This document shows, one piece after another, positions 56,401 to 64,000 of a stretch of DNA of 64,000 nucleotides. A program made the position numbers and the translations under genes. The notes under the pieces were generated by a model that saw nothing but the letters and a program-made list of their open reading frames with translations, had not been told where the DNA came from and ran no database searches. Within the stretch, counting starts at the first letter, position 1; each line of letters starts with the position of its first letter. The stretch comes from Anodontia alba (lineage: Eukaryota > Mollusca > Bivalvia > Lucinida > Lucinidae), in assembly GCA_964016985.1 (NCBI GenBank), contig OZ024830.1, forward strand, positions 74,989,763 through 75,053,762, in the 5' to 3' direction.

Positions 56401-56558
56401 TCATTTGATTGAGAAAAAAGTTTGAGATGATGACCCATGGAGGGGAATGGATACACAGCGAAAATGGGTAACTGTCAAAAATGTTTTGCCTCAATAGAAA
56501 TACCCTATAAAAGGAAAGAATTCGCACCATAGGAGCAATTGCTTCTTTTAGAGTAGAC

Positions 56559-56562
<4 letters not shown>

Positions 56563-56602
<40 letters not shown>
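56563..56602. repeat. (TC)n microsatellite
   Basis: About twenty uninterrupted TC units. A minus-strand ORF of repeated Arg-Glu is only this repeat. Confidence 0.95.
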
Positions 56603-56604
<2 letters not shown>

Positions 56605-56680
56605 GAAGAACATTTATACAAGAAACAAAGCGCCAACAGACGCCATGATAAGAATCTCTGTTTCACACACACACCAGTAA

Positions 56681-57119
56681 CACTTGAAAACATGCCTATT
56701 CAAATATATTGAAAATTTTACCATCAAAAAAAAAAAAAAAATGAAAATTGTCAGATAAAAAATTCTGATATTCTTCATATTTCTGCTCCAAACATTGATT
56801 GTGGGTACTCGGCGAGGCGGTTTGAATGCGTACCACAATCTGTTTTTGAGCAGAAATTATAAAAATAATAATGATAAAAACTACATTGTATAAAAAATGA
56901 AAAAAAAAATCAGATAAAAATTCTGATATTCTTCATATTTCTGCTCCAAACATAGATTGTGGGTACTCGTTCGAACTGCCTGGGCGAAGCGGATCTAACG
57001 CATACACATTTTAAATTTTGAGCAGAAATTAGAAAAATAATGTATACCCCTATAAACCTTAGTTTTACTATATAACAGTGGGGTTTAAGGGGGTCGAAAT
57101 TATATACGCATGTTTTCGT

Positions 57120-57122
<3 letters not shown>
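56681..57122. mobile_element. Foldback MITE, family M, copy 4, with doubled core
   Basis: CACTTGAAAACATGCCTATT to ACGCATGTTTTCGTC. TCTGATATTCTTCATATTTC and CAAACATTGATTGTGGGTAC-type arms occur twice (56762 and 56928), so the central part was duplicated. About 440 bp against 280-310 for other copies. Confidence 0.75.

Positions 57123-57154
<32 letters not shown>
57122..57154. repeat. (CA)n microsatellite
   Basis: About sixteen CA units between the family M terminus and an exon-like segment. Confidence 0.95.
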
Positions 57155-57159
<5 letters not shown>

Positions 57160-57178
57160 TTGTATTCTTTTTTTCCAG

Positions 57179-57382
57179 GTTGCAGAAGAAGTTACTGAAG
57201 CAAGCGTCTTTGATGTGCCTCCTAATCTGGAACTCATTTCTCCAGCCGGTGAGAGAGATGAGACTGATGACGAGAGTGGAGCAACCGTCTTTGGTGTGCA
57301 TCCTATCCCGGAACTCATTACCCCAGTCGATGAGAGAGATGAGACTGATGATGAGGCAAGGCCACCTTTGTTGGAATTTTGG
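57179..57382 (+). CDS. Exon-like segment with an acidic repeat
   Basis: A 68-codon open frame between an acceptor-like TTCTTTTTTTCCAG (to 57178) and a donor GTGAGT (57383), phase 0 at both sides. It encodes two imperfect 27-residue repeats containing PELITP or LELISP followed by GERDETDDE or DERDETDDE, then PPLLEFW. No known domain. It could be a captured host exon inside the Mutator-like element, or part of a gene of the element. A third related GATGAGACT follows another acceptor-like site near 58128, but that frame stops at once. Expression is unknown. Confidence 0.35.
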
Positions 57383-57707
57383 GTGAGTAGACAAACTGGC
57401 GCGAAATGGCTAGGAAGAAGTAAATTTATTTTCCGATTTAAGTGTCTCAGAGTAGGCAGAAGGATAATAATTTTGAATAAATACATAAAAGCAACAGATT
57501 TTTTTTCAGTGTAAGATCGAATTTTATTTCACTGATGGACGCCACTCGCGAAAATAATATACGATCTTACACTGAAAAAAAAAAAAGAAAAAAAAAAAAA
57601 AGAAAATCAAACATCCTCCATATTTTACCTTTTCAAGTGCATTATCAAATCTTGCATATGCAGATATATGGAAATATAGTTTTAATATTAGCATACTTTC
57701 ATTTCAG

Positions 57708-57915
57708 GAATAAGGAGGATATTCTAGAAACGTTTCTATTCAAGTTTTTTTTACACAACACAAGTGTTATGAGTATTTCTAAGATTAACCTCCACGAGGA
57801 AATTTTAATGAATATGGCACACTATCCTAAAATTATTCCAACCACGCTTCTATATTTGGAGTTATGCCTTAGAAATAGGAAAGGATGGATGAGAAACAAC
57901 TCGCAAACGAAATAA
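57708..57915 (+). CDS. Possible terminal exon, unrecognised
   Basis: Acceptor-like ACTTTCATTTCAG (to 57707) opens a frame of about 68 codons to a TAA at 57913-57915, with segments SKINLHEEILMNMAHYPKI and LLYLELCLRNRKGW. Codon use looks less biased toward repeats than nearby ORFs, but the entry phase does not match the upstream exon-like segment, so they cannot be directly joined. No family recognised; may be chance. Confidence 0.25.
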
Positions 57916-57979
57916 TTTTCACTGGCAATCATGAAAGCACAAAAACAGTGAAAATTTAACATAGAGGGATAGCCACATA

Positions 57980-58100
57980 TTATTATTTCTGCGCGAAAAC
58001 ATATGTTGTGGCCTCGGCGCTTCTGATGAGTACCCAACATCATATGTTTTCGTGCAGAAATAAGAAAAATATCAGTACTTTTTGGATGAAAACGCGCCTT
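57980..58100. repeat. Foldback family F copy
   Basis: TTTCTGCGCGAAAACATATG pairs with CATATGTTTTCGTGCAGAAA; the centre (GGCCTCGGCGCTTC) has lost one arm. Outer stem of 20 bases with one mismatch. Confidence 0.7.
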
Positions 58101-58452
58101 CTCTGGAGCAATGTTATTTATTTTCAGGGATGAGACTCGGAAATAGAACCAGTGGAGAGAGAAACAATCGGCAACATCTCCAGCTTCATCGCCGTGCCTG
58201 TTGCAGAATCTACTTCCAACTTGCCTCTGCACCAGACATCACCTATCCAACAGATCGAGCGTAATGAAAGTACTGACATCGATGTAGACCAGTCTATCGA
58301 AGACCTTGTAAGTCAATCTATTTCTTCGTCAACTGAAACACAAACTAACATTTTTTTTTATGAAAGGTGACTTTTGACCATCCTGTATCCCATTGTCCAT
58401 CGTCCGCCCGTGCGTCAACATTTCCATCAAAACCTTTTTATTACTACTTGCT

Positions 58453-58588
58453 CAGCTTTGAAAAGGGAATAAATAGAAGATACTTGCCCTTTCGATGTGA
58501 ATACCAGAAATACATTCATCCAGCTTTGAAAAGGGAATAAATAGAAGATACTTGCCCTTTCGATGTGAATACCAGAAATACATTCATC
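58453..58588. repeat. 68-bp exact tandem duplication
   Basis: CAGCTTTGAAAAGGGAATAA and the next 48 bases occur at 58453 and 58521 unchanged. A recent event. Confidence 0.92.
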
Positions 58589-59287
58589 AAATGCTTTGAA
58601 ATATTAGTAATTTCACGAGTGCGAGGCACGAGTGAAATTACGTTTTATTAGAAGAGATTAAATTATTTATGGTATTTAGTTTAAAAGTGAATTTTTCCTT
58701 TTGCGTCTGCTCAGGTAATTGTGAAGACTATCGGGTTATTCCGAAACGTAATAAGAAAAATATCTATAACAATAAATAAAGAAAAAAAAAAAAAACAAAA
58801 AAAAAAAACAAAGATAAAATACAATAACATGCATTTTTGGTACATATAATTGTATGTTCATAATGATCCTATTATAGGCTTTACAATGCAACGGTGTATT
58901 TGTTTGTTTTGGTGCGATCTGGAGTTTATTCCTGGTACACAGTGTTTTCAGAAATGCAATTTATTTCAGGCATTGGAAACTTCAGCCTCAGCAGAGACAG
59001 CTATAGAATGAAACAATCGTGGTACAACCGGCCGTTGATACATCTTCTTTTGATATTGGGGACATTACATACGCCCGTCCTAGACAGCTTGCAGAAGAGT
59101 AAATGTAACATATTTATATTTTATGCGTTTTGACGAATTACTTTGATTTTCCTGTGAAATTGCAATCAATAATCCCATTAAAATTTATTTTATTTCACTG
59201 TAAAAACGGAATTTTCTTGAGTCTAAAATTTCGCAAAAGGCTCTGATATTATGTGAAGTGGTTAACGTTCCGCACTCCAACCGTTGA

Positions 59288-59525
59288 CGTCACCTACTGC
59301 GCTAACGTATATCTGCATGCGGCGTCAGGCGGATTATCATCTACTTGGGCAATTTCTCAGTGTGCGTATTTTGTTTCGTGTCGATTTAAAATTTACTTGT
59401 CCTGATTGTCACTTACTGCGCAGACGTAGCTCTGCATGCGACGTCAGGCGGATTATCATCTACTTAGGCATTTTTAATGCGTATCCTATTTTATACAGAT
59501 TTAAAATGTACTTGGTCTGATTGTC
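59288..59525. repeat. Two diverged 120-bp tandem units
   Basis: CGTCAGGCGGATTATCATCT occurs twice, each preceded by CTACTGCGC or TTACTGCGC plus a short arm and followed by TTTAAAATTTACTTG or TTTAAAATGTACTTG. About 85 percent alike. Confidence 0.75.
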
Positions 59526-60297
59526 CAACATTATGCGCATGAACACACTGAACCAGATCAAATTTACGCGAAATGGCTAGAACAACAACAAACAATAACT
59601 TTCACTTTTAACCAATTTATGTCGTGTGGACTCTTCTGTCTCTACATTTTGGACTGGTCGATAGCCATGTTTTACGGAAATCTGGGTATTAAGTGTAAAA
59701 TAATTGTAGATCCTGATCAGAAACGCAATTTGGGCCGAGTTGTCTTCTGAAATGGGACGACTTGGGCCGAGTTGTCTTGGGCCGACTTTTTTGGGGGCCG
59801 AGTTGTCCTGGGCCGACTTGTCTTTGGGCCGAGTTGTCCTGAACCCGTCTTCAGCATATGCAGACTGCGAAGGCCCCAATCAGACTGTGCTGTCTGATCA
59901 GGGCATTCGCTGTCCACTAACAAAATCATTGGGCATTACAGAATGTATCAATGGAGAGCAAATGCCCTGACGAGACTGCACGTGTTGGATGAATCTGAAT
60001 TTGTACATTTTGAACTTGCTTGGCTTTGCTTGCCGCGGTCCATTTAGTGTTATGGAAGGTAATGTATGTCTTAGTTTTTCCCATAAATAATTTTTAATTT
60101 TAATGTCATACAAATGTTTATTTTCAACAGAAATAAAGAGGCTTTATATATCAAACAAATTTGTCCTATTTTGTCTTAGAACTGACGTGTTCAAATGTAA
60201 CAACCGTCAAAATTGTATTTGTTTCCGTCCTGAAAAGAAGTCTACGCTATAAGGAAAGGATTTGCTCACAGTCTGAAAAGACGTTTGCTCTATAATG

Positions 60298-60545
60298 TTG
60301 GTTGGTTTGGAGTTTAACGGCCTAGTCAACAATGTTGTGATGTCAAGCCAGCACTTTTCCTCGTCAGGATTAGTCTTCTACGCGGTTAAAAGTACTTGTG
60401 CACATTTTTCGCCACAAGCTGATAACTACCCTTTTCGAGTAATCTGGAGAGAATGACCTTAGCAAATATTTTATGAACAATCTCCATGAAAGGTGCAACC
60501 TGACCACCAGTCGGACGTGCATTCTACTGAGCCACCAAGGCAGGC
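60298..60545 (-). mobile_element. SINE-A, old minus-strand copy
   Basis: TTTAACGGCCTAGTCAAC, GCGGTTAAAAGTACTTGTGC, AATCTCCATGAAAGG and ACTGAGCCACCAAGGC run tail to head. B-box region deleted. Confidence 0.7.
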
Positions 60546-60559
60546 TTTATAAAGAATTC

Positions 60560-60880
60560 GAAGTGCAAATTATCTCCTCCGAATAAACCCCCTTTTCAGA
60601 AAGTGAGCAAAAAACATTCCTTTTACAGTAGACCCATTTTCTGAAAGGGAGCAAGATCTTTCCCAAGAGAATACACCTCTTTTTAGAAGGGCTCGTTATG
60701 CAGTAAAGTAGGAAAGTGTGGGGAGAAATGTATTTTCTCATACAAGAATAAACCCCACTTTCCAGAATGTGAACAAATCCTTTTACAGCACTTTTTCTGA
60801 ACGGGAGTAAACTCTTTCCTGATGGAGTAGACCACTTTTCAGAGGGGCTTGGTATGCAGTAAAGCAAGCAGCAAGTGGCT
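60560..60880. repeat. Dispersed repeat with CTTTTTCTGAAAGGG motifs
   Basis: Two imperfect copies of a roughly 150-bp unit (CTTTTTAGAAGGGCTCG / CACTTTTCAGAGGGGCTTGG), related to 27090 and 61670-61800. No gene. Confidence 0.55.
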
Positions 60881-60917
60881 AACATTATCCTCCTTGGAGA
60901 AAAGCTATGTACTCGTT

Positions 60918-61150
60918 ACTGGTTTGCAGTTTAGCCGTCCAGTCAACCTATTGAGGTTCTGTCCAGCCAGTCAGTTTACCTAACCACACTTTGACCTGGA
61001 TAGGTTTAGTCCTCAAAGCCGTTAACCAGTATTTCAAAATGCACATTCTTTTGCCAGAAACTGATAAATGTCCTTGAATCAGCCGAAGGGAATTACCACA
61101 GGCAATATTTCAAGACCAATCTTCTAACAATTCACGATCAATCTTCATAA
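60918..61150 (-). mobile_element. SINE-A, old minus-strand copy
   Basis: AGTTTACCTAACCACACTTT, AGTCCTCAAAGCCGTTAACC and TTTTGCCAGAAACTGATAA. The head is missing; a family M element follows at once. Confidence 0.7.
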
Positions 61151-61153
61151 AAG

Positions 61154-61449
61154 CATCATGAAAACACGCCTATATGATTTTGACCCCCTTAAACTCCTTT
61201 TATGTAGTAAAACGGGTTTACAGGGGTATACATTACCCATACATTATTTTTCTTATTTCTGCTCAAAAACATAGATTGTGGGTACTCCTTAGAACCGCCT
61301 CATCGAGGTTGTTCAAACGGTACCCACAATCTGTGTTTCGAACAGAAATATGAAAAATATCGGAATTTTTCATCTGAAAATTTTCTTTTTTTTTTTTTTT
61401 TTTTGTGGTAAAATTTTCAGTATATTTGAATAGGCATGTCTTCGTAATG
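61154..61449. mobile_element. Foldback MITE, family M, copy 5 (inverted)
   Basis: CATCATGAAAACACGCCTAT to AATAGGCATGTCTTCGTAATG. Core GAACCGCCTCATCGAGG. A T run at 61382-61404 has expanded in the right arm. Confidence 0.8.
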
Positions 61450-61530
61450 GGTAGCTGGATCTTGCGGGTATCTAAACTCGCAACCTATTATCACCAATCC
61501 AACACGTATCTGAGCGACCGTGGCAGACAT
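61450..61530 (-). repeat. tRNA-like SINE head fragment
   Basis: On the minus strand: CTGCCACGGTCGCTCAGATA (A box) and GGTTGCGAGTTTAGATACC (degraded B box). It may be the displaced head of the SINE-A at 60918, separated from it by the family M insertion. Confidence 0.55.
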
Positions 61531-61884
61531 TAGGGCAGAACGCAAATAATATGGACATACTTGCAGTCTGATCAGTACTTATTCACATTAAGGCAACTTG
61601 ATCCACTTGGTAGATTTGCTGCCATTTCTGACAAATGATAAAACTTTTGTAAGATCCCGTTTGCTTTCCTGAACACAAAATCCCTTTCTGAACAGGAGCA
61701 AATTCATTCCTTTTACAGCAGACGGGAGCAAAATATTTCCTGATAGAGTAGACCTCTTAACTAGAGGGGCTTGACATGCAGTAAATCAAACAGGAAGACA
61801 CTAAAATTATCTTCCATTGAGGAAATGACGAAAAATCTATCATGTGCACTTCGTTCCCTTAACCGGGTTTAGCAGAGAAACAGG

Positions 61885-62135
61885 TGTATCCCAGTCAACA
61901 CTTAAGGGCCTGTCCAGCCGGTCACTTTACCCAGCCACACTTTGCCCTAGGCAGGCTTAAAATTAGTCCTCTTTCACCACATATTCTTTCGCCAGAAACT
62001 GACAACTGCCCTCCTTGAATCAAAGGGAGGGAGGAAATGACCATAGAAAATATTTCATGATCAATCTCCATAAAAGAATATAGATGGAACCGGCAGGAAT
62101 CAAACCTGCTATCTGATCATCAGTCTAGGGCATGA
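61885..62135 (-). mobile_element. SINE-A, old minus-strand copy
   Basis: CCAGTCAACACTTAAGGGCC, GCCAGAAACTGACAACTGCC, CATGATCAATCTCCATAAAA and a head with GGAATCAAACCTGC. Shortened in the middle. Confidence 0.7.
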
Positions 62136-62344
62136 ACGCAGATAAAATAAACACACTTGCAGTCTGATCAGTAGTTATTCAATTTAAGGCACTTTGTACA
62201 TTTTTGACAAGGTAAAGCATTTGTGACATCAAGTTTGCTTTCATGGACATAATTAATCCCCTTCTGAAAAGGGCTCTTATCAATGCTGAGCAAATTCTTT
62301 CCTTTTAGAGTTGACCCCCTTTTGAGTTTATCTTCTCCCCTTAA

Positions 62345-62520
62345 CAACTCTCTGGGCACATTCAGCAGACAACAAATTAATGATATTCTTCGTTTGTACC
62401 CCTAAAAATAGGCTCTGATATTACATGCAAATAAGCTCAGCAATATCAAATGTCTCCACTGGAGGAGTTTGCATGCAGTCAAATCCCGTTTTCTGTAAAC
62501 AAGAAGATAAACAATTGAAT
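62345..62520. repeat. Foldback family N copy
   Basis: CTCTCTGGGCACATTCAGCAGAC and TTTGCATGCAGTCAAATCCC around TGTCTCCACTGGAGGA. TTAA flanks are not clear. Confidence 0.5.
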
Positions 62521-62639
62521 ATGCCATCTATTGAAAATTTTCAGTCGTACTAAGCATTAAAAAACGCAAGATAATGAAGCTGAATTGATGCTTGGCCAAA
62601 AAGGCAATGCTACTGACACTGGTCCAGCACGAGAGGAGG

Positions 62640-62954
62640 CATTACGAAAACACCCCTATTCAAATATATTGAAAATTTCACCACCAAAAACTGCAAGTTT
62701 TTCAGATAAAAATTCTGATATTTTTCATATTTCTGTGCAAAAATAGATTGTGGGTACTCGTTGGAACCGCCTCGGCGAGGCGGTTCTAACGAGTACCCAC
62801 AATCTATGTTTTTGAGCAGAAATAAGAAAAATAATGTACACCTCTGTAAACCCCAGTTTTACTATATAAAAGCTCGGACCCATCAATATTGATGGGTCCG
62901 AGATAAAAGTGGGGTTTATGGGGGTCAAAATTATATAGGTATGTTTTCATGATG
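62640..62954. mobile_element. Foldback MITE, family M, copy 6
   Basis: CATTACGAAAACACCCCTAT to ATAGGTATGTTTTCATGATG. The core is nearly perfect: GGTACTCGTTGGAACCGCC and GGCGGTTCTAACGAGTACC. A 30-bp palindrome has been inserted in the right arm at 62873. Confidence 0.85.
62873..62902. mobile_element. 30-bp perfect palindrome insertion
   Basis: CTCGGACCCATCAAT followed at once by its exact complement. ATAAAAG precedes it at 62866-62872 and follows at 62903-62909, while other family M copies have a single TATATAAAAGTGGGG there. The palindrome is therefore an insertion with a 7-bp duplication. Confidence 0.85.
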
Positions 62955-63079
62955 AGTGTTTTGTGGACAGGGCAGCTGCATGAGAAGCAAGAATATGTCT
63001 GTAAACAATGAAGACATGTCGACTAACAGGATGTGTAGACACAACTTCAGCCACAAATATGCATGCACGGGAATGAAAA

Positions 63080-63180
63080 AGAACAAACAGGTTAAACAGG
63101 AGTGGAGAAATTTTGTCCAAGAAACAACAAAAAAAAACATTTTTGGTCAAGCACAATTTGTCCACCCCTGTTTCTTTAAT
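63080..63180. repeat. Short inverted repeat
   Basis: AAACAGGAGTGGAGAAATTTT and AATTTGTCCACCCCTGTTT pair across about 50 bases. Similar words occur near 48540-48605, suggesting a dispersed MITE. Confidence 0.5.
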
Positions 63181-64000
63181 TTAAATCATTTTAGCATAAG
63201 ATAAAGCATAAAGTCGAGGAACAACAAAAACTTCAGAGCTTTTTACGATAGTTGCTATAACTATTTGGACAGATAGGCCCAAAAAACAGTGTAGACCCAA
63301 ATGAAATACATCAGAATGCAACATTCTGCAGTCTTTCATATAGGTCTACACTGCCCCTCACTACCATATTTACAGTAAGTATTTAAGACATGCTAGAGCA
63401 AACAGAGCAGCCCTACATCAAACCTACATTATAGAGCAGTTGGATAGGAACTGCAGTTTGCCATTCAGTCAGAGCTTTTCTGACACATCATAAGGTAAAC
63501 TGATCTTTTCAAATTTTTTAACAAGTACAGTTACATGGTTTAAACTCTTTGCCACTATAAAATGGACACTCATTTTTTAGGACTGTGTTGTAAGAAGTTA
63601 AGGTGTTAGAATATTTAGGGTAAATATGGTAATGTTCGAGCAAAGTGTGATCAATATCAAACACTGCATTCTGTGGGTCTACACTATTATTCACTCATCA
63701 AGCAGTTCCTTAGATACAGGTATTAAGATGAACTTGTTCAAATTTTGCCCTAGTAAGCAGTTAAGGTTCTAAACATTATGGCTGATCAAGACCTTCACTT
63801 TTCACCAGCAGATGCTACAACAGCCAAAGACACTTTCCATGAACAGAGACGGCCTGGAGCAGGCTACAAGGACAGGCAGGCTAATACAAACCTTCACTGT
63901 TCACAAGTAGATTCTACAACATGTAAAGGCTGACCTAGACCTTCACTTTTTTACCAATCTTAGCTGCTGTAGAATCTAATCATGAACAGCAAAGGCCCAT
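63181..64000. other. Palindromic debris to the window end
   Basis: Family Q-like halves near 63275-63350 and 63640-63690; GACCTTCACTTTTCACCAG-type motifs repeat three times near 63790-63960. No gene seen. Confidence 0.45.

Larger units (their letters stand above)
54191..59846. mobile_element. Long Mutator-like element, 5.66 kb
   Basis: GTCTTCAGC is exact at 54182-54190 and 59847-59855. It starts GAATTACGGACAACTCGG and ends CGAGTTGTCCTGAACCC, the same ends as the 972-2007 element. Left-end similarity continues to about 54861 (TTTGCCGACATGATCTGTAT). The remaining interior is unique and holds foldback MITEs, microsatellites and two exon-like segments. No MULE transposase domain (DDE, SWIM) was recognised, so it may carry captured DNA or a degraded transposase. 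Confidence 0.8.

Noticed and set aside
57121..57486. 121-aa minus-strand ORF opposite the acidic exon-like segment
   Set aside because: It is the antisense of the repeat region and ends in a (CA)n translation; splice-like sites are on the plus strand.
58129..58308. Another exon between TTTATTTTCAG and GTAAGT with frame ending SIEDL
   Set aside because: Its frame has a stop directly after the acceptor, and the entry phase does not fit the upstream segment; kept only as a note.

Overview
This is non-coding, repeat-dense nuclear DNA from an animal. Evidence is the AT-rich background, splice-like signals, many tRNA-derived SINEs with pol III boxes, mariner and LINE remnants, and abundant foldback and hairpin-capped tandem-repeat elements. 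The repertoire looks like a bivalve mollusc, probably a venerid-type clam; that placement is inference. I see no intact host gene. The only protein-like signals are a dead mariner transposase (about 41.0-41.8 kb, minus strand), a LINE reverse-transcriptase tail (47.9-48.2 kb) and two weak exon-like segments inside a long Mutator-like element (57.2-57.9 kb).

Layout: 1-7190 is an unusual AT-rich mosaic of short unrelated stem-loops, one every 60-80 bases, ending in a perfect 62-bp inverted repeat. A 1.04-kb Mutator-like element (972-2007) and a hairpin-capped tandem-repeat element (4285-6200) interrupt it. 7.2-10.1 kb is a cluster of foldback MITEs, piggyBac-like TTAA MITEs and stacked tRNA-derived SINEs. 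10.2-21.1 kb is a head-to-tail train of three hairpin-capped tandem-repeat elements; the third holds a deep nest: hairpin element > hAT-like element > second hairpin element > 4.1-kb TA-flanked TIR element > inner TIR element > SINEs.

21.5-46.4 kb has further hairpin-capped elements (21488, 27362, 32836, 35027, 44427). SINEs inserted in them leave clear target-site duplications, and one locus is a three-SINE nest (30988-31798). 40.9-42.5 kb is a mariner copy with another element inside. 46.9-48.4 kb is a TA-flanked element filled with a GATATC palindromic array plus a LINE fragment.

51.65-52.55 kb is an array of a conserved 19-20-nt motif in both orientations between variable A-rich spacers. 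54.19-59.85 kb is a long relative of the first Mutator-like element with an exact 9-bp target duplication. 60-64 kb holds eroded SINEs and foldback MITEs, one with a 30-bp perfect palindrome inserted behind a 7-bp duplication.

Nothing works as an operon or pathway. The biology is transposon ecology: non-autonomous elements (SINEs, MITEs, hairpin-capped arrays) repeatedly inserted into each other. Family names rest on TIR, target-duplication and motif reading by eye, without database comparison.
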